Part shown: one piece after another, positions 1 through 6,876 of the stretch
How the letters are laid out: each line of letters begins with the position of its first letter
Numbering within the stretch: the stretch's first letter is position 1
The notes under the pieces: generated by a model
The model's database searches: none
Seen by the model: only the letters and a program-made list of their open reading frames with translations
Told to the model about the DNA's origin: nothing
Made by a program: the position numbers and the translations under genes
NCBI GenBank assembly: GCA_031270925.1
Contig: JAISWY010000352.1
Location: forward strand, 1 to 9,841
Direction of reading: 5' to 3'
Source: Candidatus Symbiothrix sp.
Lineage (GTDB): Bacteria; Bacteroidota; Bacteroidia; Bacteroidales; Azobacteroidaceae
Length of the DNA stretch: 9,841 nucleotides

Positions 1-79
1 AGTTACCAGAGTGGCCAAATGGGGCTGACTGTAACTCAGCTGGCTTACGCCTACGGTGGTTCGAATCCATCACTGCCCA
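1..79 (+). tRNA. tRNA-Tyr (anticodon GTA), 5' end cut off by window edge
   Basis: Class II (long variable arm) tRNA. The anticodon stem pairs GCTGA (24-28) with TCAGC (36-40) around a 7-nt loop with anticodon GTA at 31-33. The variable arm has a GGC/GCC stem (42-44 with 49-51). The T arm is GGTGG (55-59), TTCGAAT loop (60-66), CCATC (67-71). The 3' acceptor strand ACTGCCC (72-78) is followed by discriminator A79. Only the last three bases of the 5' acceptor strand (AGT, 1-3) are inside the window, so four bases are missing. The 3' CCA is not encoded (ACAAAA follows), so it must be added after transcription. The gene converges with the membrane-protein gene that ends at 106, only 26 bp away. 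Confidence 0.96.
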
Positions 80-105
80 CAAAAAAACTCCGAAAATGCA
101 CTCCG

Positions 106-984
106 TTATTTGAATTTCACTTCGATCTCCTTTCCCTCAACACCTTTCCCCCATTCCAAAAAACCACCCACCAACCGAACCGCCTCTACATCCGCCGCCG
201 GCGCCAAGGATTTTACAACAACAATCCCATAAGCCCGTCCGTTTTCATCCGTCGAAAAAGAAAGTTTGACTCTACCTTTTATTTTCTTACCGTTTTCATC
301 ACTCGGCGCAATCATTTCCTCTTTCACATACTCCTTGAAATCTTTGTATTTCTTGGGAACTTCAATCGTCGCCACAGAACCGGTCGTCGATTTCTTTGTT
401 TTTCCATAACCGACGACGACAACTTCTTCTAATTTTTTGTCATTTTCTTGCATTGCCATCAACATCGTATCATTTGTATCGCTCGGAAAATCGATTGATT
501 CGACTATGGATTCGGATGTAATTTCTTGATTTTCTGCAAGTTCTAACAATTCCATCGTATCCGAAACGTCCTCTTTTTTCACAACACAGGTCTGCGCAAT
601 TAATTTTTTCCGCACCGGTTGTGCTTGCGAATCATTGATTTTCTTTTCATCTGTAATCGGAATTTCGAATTGTATTTCTTCTTCAAGCGCAATCCCTTGA
701 TTTTTAGTGTAAAAATCAGGATTTTGGAAGAAAAACAACCCGCCGATTCCAAGCAAAAGAAGGATGCCGGCCGCCATACTCCAATAAGGCAACGCACGAT
801 TTTTCTGTTTGGTTTTCAACAAGATACGATTACGCAAAGAAGCAATTCGCCGCTCATGATTATCCGTGATTTTGTCATAACCGCTCATCGCATCGGCCAA
901 AAACGCATCACGCATCGCTTCTTTTTCGAGGCGATTAATTTCCTTGCCTTTCCGCTGTCCGCGTATGTATTGATTCAAATTCAT
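106..984 (-). CDS. Single-pass membrane protein with TonB C-terminal domain, putative anti-sigma partner of the adjacent ECF sigma factor
   Basis: The 292-residue product has three parts. A charged N-terminal cytoplasmic segment of about 65 residues (YIRGQRKGKEINRLEKEAM) resembles the short proteins that follow ECF sigma genes in Bacteroidales. One membrane span lies at about 66-86 (ILLLLGIGGLFFF core). The outside part of about 205 residues begins with an acidic, probably disordered linker, carries EEVVVVGYG and then KK..TTGSV at about 185-204, and ends in a TonB-C-like domain (about 211-292). The latter has KGRVKLSFSTDENGRAYGIVVVKS followed by the usual A-D-EA-R helix and a final EIEVKFK strand. 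The start ATG at 984 overlaps the sigma factor stop (ATGA), which implies translational coupling. A TTG at 1005 would add seven residues and deepen the overlap, and was not chosen. The orientation N-in/C-out and an anti-sigma role are inferred from architecture and position. No FecR or zinc-finger anti-sigma domain is visible. It could instead be a TonB-like energy transducer. Confidence 0.85.
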   Translation of the reverse strand: MNLNQYIRGQRKGKEINRLEKEAMRDAFLADAMSGYDKITDNHERRIASLRNRILLKTKQKNRALPYWSMAAGILLLLGIGGLFFFQNPDFYTKNQGIALEEEIQFEIPITDEKKINDSQAQPVRKKLIAQTCVVKKEDVSDTMELLELAENQEITSESIVESIDFPSDTNDTMLMAMQENDKKLEEVVVVGYGKTKKSTTGSVATIEVPKKYKDFKEYVKEEMIAPSDENGKKIKGRVKLSFSTDENGRAYGIVVVKSLAPAADVEAVRLVGGFLEWGKGVEGKEIEVKFK

Positions 985-1550
985 CGACTGTTTTTTTCTA
1001 TGCAAATCTTCAAATTCCGTTTACCGTTTTGAATGTAACTTTTTACTTGACTTAAGTTATATCCAGTAGTATCAGCGACTTCCGCGTAAGATTGCTCATC
1101 TATGAAAAAGCGGACAATCGTTGTTCGTTGCCGTTCGGGAAGTTTTTCGATACACTGTTGCAAAACGGCGCTTCGCTCGTCATCGTCCGTTTCGTCATCC
1201 AATAGATGCACAATTTCGTCGGATTCCACAAAATCGGCTTTCAATTCCATTGTAATTTGATGCTTTTCTTTCCGTAAAATCTGCAAGCAATGATTTTTGA
1301 CGACCGTGTAAATCCAAGTCCGGAAGACTGCTATTTCGTATTGTGCGATTTTCGGAAGAAGATCTTCAAACAGTTGCATCACGGCGTCTTCCGCTTTGCT
1401 TGCATCTTCCAAATAATTCAAACTAACTCCGTACAACAGAGGAATGTATCGATTGTATAACTCGCCGAAATACGTTGTTTCTCCGGAAGTTTTATAATGC
1501 GATAAAAGTTCCTCGTCGTTCAATTGTTGTATGTTTTTTCGTTTGAACAA
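981..1550 (-). CDS. ECF-type RNA polymerase sigma factor, Bacteroidetes sigma-70 family
   Basis: Region 2 covers about residues 27-97 (YFGELYNRYIPLLYG, KAEDAVMQLFEDLL, then FRTWIYTVVKNHCLQILRK), the core-binding and -10-reading part. A very acidic linker follows (about 105-126, with DDETDDDE). Region 4 (about 130-184) has LPERQRTTIVRFF and a helix-turn-helix ending SQVKSYIQNGKRNLK, a signature of Bacteroidetes ECF sigmas. No ATG lies near the expected N terminus. In frame, TTG codons occur at 1568 and 1550. The 1568 TTG is itself the last three bases of a TACATTTG -7 element, so it cannot be transcribed from that promoter. TTG at 1550 gives 189 residues beginning FKRKNIQQLNDEELL, and lies 15 nt after the -7 element. 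The frame is open back to TAA at 1602-1604. The gene is first in an operon with the TonB-C protein. The target promoters are unknown. Confidence 0.92.
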   Translation of the reverse strand: MFKRKNIQQLNDEELLSHYKTSGETTYFGELYNRYIPLLYGVSLNYLEDASKAEDAVMQLFEDLLPKIAQYEIAVFRTWIYTVVKNHCLQILRKEKHQITMELKADFVESDEIVHLLDDETDDDERSAVLQQCIEKLPERQRTTIVRFFIDEQSYAEVADTTGYNLSQVKSYIQNGKRNLKICIEKNSR

Positions 1551-1565
1551 ATCCGATTTTTTGTG

Positions 1566-1573
1566 CAAATGTA
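1566..1573 (-). promoter_or_regulatory. Bacteroidetes -7 element (TACATTTG) of the sigma factor operon
   Basis: On the minus strand the bases read TACATTTG, a full match to TAnnTTTG. The preferred TTG start at 1550 lies 15 nt downstream. No clear -33 TTG is seen at the expected distance upstream, which may mean the promoter is weak or needs another factor. Direct match seen in sequence; use as a promoter is inferred. Confidence 0.6.
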
Positions 1574-1610
1574 AAAAAATTTCCGCGGATTTATGGAATT
1601 TTTATCCCGA

Positions 1611-1641
1611 TTGCATCTATTAAGCAAAGTTTTTAGATTTA
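1611..1641 (+). promoter_or_regulatory. Likely promoter of the vWA lipoprotein gene (-33 TTG, -7 TAGATTTA)
   Basis: TTG at 1611-1613 and TAGATTTA at 1634-1641 are separated by 20 nt. This matches the spacing of Bacteroidetes housekeeping promoters; the -7 box departs from TAnnTTTG only in its last base. It ends 26 nt before ATG 1668. An overlapping alternative -7 box, TATGTTTC at 1640-1647, lacks a well-placed -33. The promoter is back-to-back with the sigma operon promoter in the same 117-bp region, so co-regulation is plausible. Confidence 0.5.
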
Positions 1642-1667
1642 TGTTTCACATTTTAATATTCAATTTT

Positions 1668-3347
1668 ATGAAATCGAAAGGAATGAAAGCCATGATGGTT
1701 TTGAGTGTTGCAGGGATGTTGTTTGCGTATGTCGGATGTTCGACGAAGCAAATAAATGCAAAAAGCGAGGAGATGGAAATCGCGGTAGAAGAAGTCGTAA
1801 TGGCAGATATGGTTTTACAGTCTGAAAATCTATCGTTAAGCGAAGTTTCTGTAATGGGTTATGGAAGAGCGGACAAAAAGATGATTACGGGCAGTGTTAT
1901 GTCCATCCATCCCATCCAAGAGATGGAAACGGAAGAATATTCGGCTAAAACCGAAAATCAATTCAAATCGGCCGCCGAAACGCCGCTTTCGACGTTTTCG
2001 ATTGATGTGGATGCTGCTTCCTACGGCAATATGCGCCGCTTCATCAATCAAGGGCAGATGCCGCCGGCCGATGCAATTCGTACCGAAGAGCTAATCAATT
2101 ATTTTTCATACGATTACGCGAATCCGACGGACAACAGTCCGGTCAAAATTTCGACCGAGATCGGCGAATGTTCCTGGAATGTCGCGCATCGTTTGTTGCG
2201 TATCGGCATCAAAGCCAAGGAGATAGCCGACGATAAGTTGCCGGCGTCGAATTTGGTGTTTTTGGTTGATGTTTCGGGTTCGATGTTCGGCCCCACGCGC
2301 TTGGATTTGGTCAAATCGTCGCTCAAACTCTTAATCAACAATTTACGCGAGCAAGACCGTGTGGCGATTGTGGTCTATGCCGGTTCTGCGGGCGAAGTGC
2401 TGCCGTCCACATCGGGAAGCGACAAGCAAAAAATCCGCGAAGCCTTGAATAATTTGTCGGCGGGCGGCTCCACAGCGGGCGGAGAAGGCATTCGCTTAGC
2501 TTACAAAATCGCACAAAAGAATTTCATCAAAAACGGCAACAACCGGATTATCCTCTGCACCGACGGCGATTTCAACCTGGGCGTTTCTTCTCCCAAGGAT
2601 TTGGAAAAATTAATAGAAAAAGAACGTCAATCGGGCGTATTCCTAACCGTATTAGGCTATGGCATGGGCAATTACAAAGACAACCGGATGCAGACTTTGG
2701 CTGAAAAAGGCAATGGAAACCATGCCTATATCGACAATCTGCAAGAAGCCAACAAAATCTTGGTCAGCGAATTTGGCGGCACGCTTTACACCGTCGCCAA
2801 AGATGTCAAACTGCAAATCGAGTTCAATCCCGAACTCGTACAAGCCTATCGCTTAATCGGTTACGAAAGCCGTCTGCTGAAAGATGAAGATTTCAACAAC
2901 GACGTCAAAGACGCCGGCGATATGGGCGCGGGACACAATGTAACCGCTTTTTACGAGATTGTGCCGACTGGTATTCCGTTCAATGCCGCCGGAAGTATCG
3001 ACCCGTTGAAATACCAACAAACGGAAAAGAAGAAAAAACCGGTTTATACAGGTTCAAACGAGCTACTAACCATCAAGTTACGTTATAAAAAACCGGACGA
3101 AAACAGCAGTCGCAAAATTGAATTGGCAGTAAGGGATGATAAGCAAAACAAAGTTTCTTCCGATTTTCGATTTGCGGCTGCGGTTGCAATGTTCGGCCAA
3201 ATATTGACTCGTTCGGATTGGAAAGGTAATGCCGATTATGACAAGGTAATCGCCTTGGCAAAAACCGCTTTGGATAATGACGAGCAAGGTTATCGCCGGG
3301 AATTTATCCGGTTGGCGGAAACGACCAAAGGCTTGGATAAAGAATAA
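1668..3347 (+). CDS. YfbK-type von Willebrand factor A domain lipoprotein with SusC-plug-like N-terminal motif
   Basis: The 559-residue product starts with a short basic segment and hydrophobic core ending in AYVGC, with a candidate lipid-modified Cys at 24. Tyr at the -3 position is not the usual Leu, so the lipobox is imperfect. An acidic linker follows, carrying EVSVMGYG and KK..TGSV at about 60-76. A YfbK N-terminal region lies at about 105-150 (STFSIDVDAASYGNMRRFI). The vWA domain runs from about 195 to 375, with an intact metal-ion (MIDAS) site: DVSGS at 201-205, Thr 269 in GSTAGG, and Asp 299 in TDGDFN. The C-terminal part (about 380-555) matches the DUF3520-type region of YfbK proteins (ESRLLKDEDF, AGHNVTAFYEIVP). 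vWA domains bind proteins through a bound metal; the molecular role of YfbK proteins is not established. ATG 1668 was chosen because it gives a signal peptide. The longer frame from 1593 adds 25 residues and runs through the promoter. Confidence 0.93.
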   Translation: MKSKGMKAMMVLSVAGMLFAYVGCSTKQINAKSEEMEIAVEEVVMADMVLQSENLSLSEVSVMGYGRADKKMITGSVMSIHPIQEMETEEYSAKTENQFKSAAETPLSTFSIDVDAASYGNMRRFINQGQMPPADAIRTEELINYFSYDYANPTDNSPVKISTEIGECSWNVAHRLLRIGIKAKEIADDKLPASNLVFLVDVSGSMFGPTRLDLVKSSLKLLINNLREQDRVAIVVYAGSAGEVLPSTSGSDKQKIREALNNLSAGGSTAGGEGIRLAYKIAQKNFIKNGNNRIILCTDGDFNLGVSSPKDLEKLIEKERQSGVFLTVLGYGMGNYKDNRMQTLAEKGNGNHAYIDNLQEANKILVSEFGGTLYTVAKDVKLQIEFNPELVQAYRLIGYESRLLKDEDFNNDVKDAGDMGAGHNVTAFYEIVPTGIPFNAAGSIDPLKYQQTEKKKKPVYTGSNELLTIKLRYKKPDENSSRKIELAVRDDKQNKVSSDFRFAAAVAMFGQILTRSDWKGNADYDKVIALAKTALDNDEQGYRREFIRLAETTKGLDKE

Positions 3348-3423
3348 TTTATTTCAAAATCGTTGCCCGATAAATTCTACACCTTTACCGCGCCGATGAA
3401 AGGTGAATGTCGGTTAAATTTAT

Positions 3424-3431
3424 TATCTTTG
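3424..3431 (+). promoter_or_regulatory. Bacteroidetes -7 element (TATCTTTG) of mfd
   Basis: TATCTTTG followed by CA is an exact TAnnTTTG match. It lies within the longest open frame of mfd, downstream of the TTG at 3363 and ATG at 3396. It therefore argues for a later start; TTG 3450 is 18 nt downstream. No convincing -33 TTG is visible. Match seen directly; function inferred. Confidence 0.6.
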
Positions 3432-3449
3432 CACCCAAATTTGAAAGCT

Positions 3450-6400
3450 TTGAAAGATCTATCCCTGCAAAACCTTTATGCCGCCAACCCCGGCGTGAAG
3501 GCTTTGCTCTTATGGTTGAAGGACAATAAAACGGCGGATGTTTGTCTGAAAGGTTTATCCGGTTCCGCCGCAAGTATGGTTTGCGCTTCGGTTTTTTCGC
3601 AATCGAAGGGCGAATCTATGCTCTGTATTTTGAATGATTTGGAAGAAGCCGGCTATTTCTATCACGATTGCCGCCAAATTTGGGGCGACGAGCAAACGCT
3701 TTTCTTCCCGTCGCTCTTCAAACGGAATATCCGCTACGGACAAAAAGATGCGGCCAACGAAATCATGCGGATGGATGTTTTGAACCGCTTGCAAGACCAC
3801 AACCGGAAACAAGCCTTGCTGATTGTTACTTATCCCGAAGCATTGTCGGAAAAAGTGGTTTCAAATAATACGTTGAAAAACAATACCTTATCGCTTCATA
3901 TCAACGAAAAAATCGACAGTTTGTTTGTAGAAGACGTTTTGGATTCCTACGGATTCGAGCGGGTCGATTATGTCTATGAACCGGGACAATACGCCGTGCG
4001 CGGCTCAATTATCGACGTGTTTTCATACGCCAACGAAGACCCTTTCCGCATCGACTTTTTCGGAAACGAAGTGGAAAGCATCCGCAGTTTCGATGTAGAA
4101 TCGCAACTGTCGAAGGAAAAAATTGAAGCCTTTTCTATCGTTTCGTCGCAATCGGATGCGGCGGATACGACTTTGTTTTCGTATCTTCCCGAATCGACCG
4201 CCCTTGTTTTCCGAAACGCCGATTGGGTGTTTGATAAATTCCGCTCGCTTTGGAACGAAGAACCGACCCTGACCAACGATGAAACCTTTTCTTCGCTCGA
4301 ACAAATCCGATTGTTATTAACACCGGAAGAAGAGTTGCGGAAAGCTGTATGCAATCATAAAAAAATACATTTGTCGCCCGCATCAGGGGATTTCGGTTTG
4401 CGCCGGAATGACGGAATTGCTTTTCAAACCGAGCCGCAATTTTCGTATCACAAAAATTTTGAATTGGTCGCCGCTTCCTTCAAGGAATACACGGAAAAAG
4501 ACTATGCAATATATATTCTGAGCGACAACGAAAAACAAATCAAGCGCCTCGAATCGATTTTTGAAGATCGCGGCGACAATATCCGTTTTACGCCCATCCT
4601 GCAAACGCTGCACGAGGGTTTTATCGACCATACGACAAAAATTTGCGTATTTACCGACCATCAACTGTTCGACCGTTTCCATAAATACAATTTGAAATCC
4701 GAAAAAGCGCGTTCGGGCAAAATAGCCTTGTCGCTCAAAGAGTTAAAGGATTTTCAATTGGGCGATTTCCTGGTGCATATCGACCATGGAGTAGGAAAAT
4801 TCGGCGGCTTGGTGCGCACCGACATCAACGGAAAAATGCAGGAAATGATTAAAATGACTTTCCTGAACGACGATCTTATTTTCGTCAGCATTCACAACCT
4901 GCACAAAATCTCAAAATACAAAGGCAAGGACAGTGAAGCGCCCCGTTTGAACAAACTAGGCTCCGGCGCATGGGAAAATCTGAAGGAAAAGACTAAGAAA
5001 AAAGTCAAGGACATTGCCAAGGATTTGATTTTATTGTATTCTCAACGACTTGAAAAACAGGGATTTGCATTTTCCCCCGATACTTATCTGCAAAAGGAAT
5101 TGGAGGCCTCGTTCCTCTACGAAGACACGCCCGACCAATTGAAAGCAACCAACGACATCAAGCAAGACATGGAATCGGTGCGACCAATGGATCGCTTGGT
5201 TTGCGGCGATGTGGGTTTCGGAAAAACGGAAGTAGCCATTCGCGCAGCTTTCAAAGCGGCCGTTGATGGCAAGCAAACGGCTGTGTTAGTGCCTACTACG
5301 CTTTTGGCTTATCAACATTACAACACGTTCAAAGAACGATTGGCCGATTTTCCGGTCAAGATCGAATATTTGTCCCGCGCACGCACCACCAAGGAAATAA
5401 AAGAGATTCTCGAACAATTGAAAAACGGCAAAGTCGATATTCTGGTCGGAACGCATAAATTGATCGGCAAAGAAGTGAAATTCAAGGATTTAGGATTGCT
5501 GATTATCGACGAAGAGCAAAAATTCGGCGTAAGCGTAAAAGAAAAATTAAAGCATTTGAAAGTCAATGTCGATACGCTTACGCTGACCGCCACGCCCATT
5601 CCCCGCACGCTACAATTCAGCTTGATGGGCGCACGCGATTTGTCGAACATTACCACTCCCCCACCCAATCGCTATCCGATTCAAACAGAAGTGCATCGCT
5701 TTAGCGGCGACATCATCCGCGAAGCCGTCAATTTCGAAATGAGCCGCAACGGGCAGGTCTTTTTTGTGAATAACCGCATTTCCAATTTACCGGATTTGGC
5801 GGGTTTGATTCGGAAAGAAGTCCCCGATGCACGTGTCGCAATTGGCCATGGCCAAATGGAACCAGCTCAATTAGAAGAGATTATAACCGATTTTGCCAAT
5901 TACGAATACGATGTGCTGCTGGCGACTTCGATTATCGAAAACGGCATCGACATTCCGAACGCCAACACGATTATCGTGAACAGCGCCCAACATTTCGGTT
6001 TGAGCGATTTGCATCAGTTGCGCGGTCGTGTCGGTCGAAGTAATCGTAAAGCTTTCTGTTACTTGCTCTCGCCGCCCCTATCGGATATGACGCCCGAAGC
6101 TCGCCGCCGATTGCAAGCCATCGAAAATTTCTCGGAATTGGGAAGCGGTATCCACATCGCGATGCAGGATTTGGATATTCGCGGCGCCGGGAATATGTTG
6201 GGAGCCGAACAAAGCGGATTTATCGCCGATTTAGGTTACGAAGCCTATCAAAAAATTCTGACCGAAGCCGTGCAAGAATTGAAAAACGAAGAATTTTCCG
6301 ATTTGTATAAAGATGAAAATCAAATAGACAGCGGCGCCAATTACGTTACCGAAGCTAATGTGGAAAGCGATTTGGAACTCTTATTTCCCGCCGCTTATAT

Positions 6401-6797
6401 TCCGAGCGATTCGGAACGTATTTTGTTGTACCGCGAATTGGATTCCATCGAAAACGACGACGAAATTGCGAATTTCCGCCGGAAATTGAACGACCGATTC
6501 GGCGCGATTCCCTCGCAAGGCGAAGAACTGATTATGCTGGTGCAATTGCGTCGCAAGGCCAAATCATTAGGAATCGAAAAAGTAATCCTCAAAAACGGCA
6601 AAATGACGTTTTATCTGATTAGCAATCCCGAATCGCCGTATTACCAAAGCGCCGCGTTCGACAAATTATTGGAATTTGTGAAGAATAATTACCGGATTTG
6701 CCGGCTTTCGGAGAAAAATAACCGGCGGTTATTGACGGTGGAGGATGTTGGCGCGGTGGAAAAAGCTATCAATATTTTGGATGAAATCATGCGATAA
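3450..6797 (+). CDS. mfd: Transcription-repair coupling factor Mfd
   Basis: Mfd is an ATP-driven DNA translocase that removes stalled RNA polymerase at lesions and recruits UvrA. The product is about 1115 residues from TTG 3450, close to the family size (about 1150). A UvrB-like N-terminal module includes RGSIIDVFSYANEDPFRIDFFGNE at about 184-207, the UvrA-contact region. The RNA-polymerase-interaction (CarD-like) domain starts near 432 (LKDFQLGDFLVHIDHGVGKFGG). The RecG-like motor has Walker A GDVGFGKT (586-593), Walker B box DEEQ (687-690), TATPIPRTL, and motif VI QLRGRVGR (856-863). The C-terminal TRCF domain begins near 970 (ANVESDLELLFPAAYIP). The start is uncertain. TTG 3363 and ATG 3396 are in frame but lie upstream of the -7 box, and similarity to Bacteroidetes Mfd as I know it begins near DLSLQNLYAANPGVKAL. 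TTG 3441 is another option. The neighbours have no evident link to repair. Confidence 0.97.
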   Translation: MKDLSLQNLYAANPGVKALLLWLKDNKTADVCLKGLSGSAASMVCASVFSQSKGESMLCILNDLEEAGYFYHDCRQIWGDEQTLFFPSLFKRNIRYGQKDAANEIMRMDVLNRLQDHNRKQALLIVTYPEALSEKVVSNNTLKNNTLSLHINEKIDSLFVEDVLDSYGFERVDYVYEPGQYAVRGSIIDVFSYANEDPFRIDFFGNEVESIRSFDVESQLSKEKIEAFSIVSSQSDAADTTLFSYLPESTALVFRNADWVFDKFRSLWNEEPTLTNDETFSSLEQIRLLLTPEEELRKAVCNHKKIHLSPASGDFGLRRNDGIAFQTEPQFSYHKNFELVAASFKEYTEKDYAIYILSDNEKQIKRLESIFEDRGDNIRFTPILQTLHEGFIDHTTKICVFTDHQLFDRFHKYNLKSEKARSGKIALSLKELKDFQLGDFLVHIDHGVGKFGGLVRTDINGKMQEMIKMTFLNDDLIFVSIHNLHKISKYKGKDSEAPRLNKLGSGAWENLKEKTKKKVKDIAKDLILLYSQRLEKQGFAFSPDTYLQKELEASFLYEDTPDQLKATNDIKQDMESVRPMDRLVCGDVGFGKTEVAIRAAFKAAVDGKQTAVLVPTTLLAYQHYNTFKERLADFPVKIEYLSRARTTKEIKEILEQLKNGKVDILVGTHKLIGKEVKFKDLGLLIIDEEQKFGVSVKEKLKHLKVNVDTLTLTATPIPRTLQFSLMGARDLSNITTPPPNRYPIQTEVHRFSGDIIREAVNFEMSRNGQVFFVNNRISNLPDLAGLIRKEVPDARVAIGHGQMEPAQLEEIITDFANYEYDVLLATSIIENGIDIPNANTIIVNSAQHFGLSDLHQLRGRVGRSNRKAFCYLLSPPLSDMTPEARRRLQAIENFSELGSGIHIAMQDLDIRGAGNMLGAEQSGFIADLGYEAYQKILTEAVQELKNEEFSDLYKDENQIDSGANYVTEANVESDLELLFPAAYIPSDSERILLYRELDSIENDDEIANFRRKLNDRFGAIPSQGEELIMLVQLRRKAKSLGIEKVILKNGKMTFYLISNPESPYYQSAAFDKLLEFVKNNYRICRLSEKNNRRLLTVEDVGAVEKAINILDEIMR

Positions 6798-6821
6798 TGG
6801 GCTAAATCTTTTTTTATGCGT

Positions 6822-6854
6822 TTGTGTATAATTGAGAATTTTATGCTACCTTTA
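6822..6854 (+). promoter_or_regulatory. Possible hisD promoter (TTG ... TACCTTTA)
   Basis: TACCTTTA at 6847-6854 matches TAnnTTTG except for the last base and ends 22 nt before ATG 6877. A TTG at 6822-6824 is 22 nt upstream, slightly longer than ideal. It lies in the 79-bp gap after mfd, suggesting that hisD is not strictly dependent on mfd transcription. The match is weaker than those upstream of the sigma operon and mfd. Confidence 0.4.
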
Positions 6855-6876
6855 CAGCCGATTCAACATTAAAAAA

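Noticed and set aside
81..105. Terminator between tRNA-Tyr and the TonB-C gene
   Set aside because: There is an A/T-run (81-87) and a direct repeat ACTCCG (87-92, 100-105), but no inverted repeat that could form a stem.
19..432. Plus-strand open frame of 137 codons starting inside the tRNA
   Set aside because: It starts within tRNA-Tyr and runs antisense to the TonB-C gene; the translation shows no domain and its openness is a by-product of the opposite gene.
619..1032. Plus-strand open frame opposite the membrane protein and the sigma factor
   Set aside because: Both real genes on the minus strand have clear family features over this stretch; this frame has none.
1836..1898. SusC receptor fragment or pseudogene suggested by the GYG...TGSV motif
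   Set aside because: The motif is in frame within an intact vWA lipoprotein and no barrel or plug remainder follows.
1593..3347. Longer 584-residue version of the vWA protein
   Set aside because: The extra 25 residues run through the likely promoter and spoil the N-terminal signal peptide; ATG 1668 fits better.
6809..6815. T-run after mfd as an intrinsic terminator
   Set aside because: No stable stem is found directly before the seven T residues.
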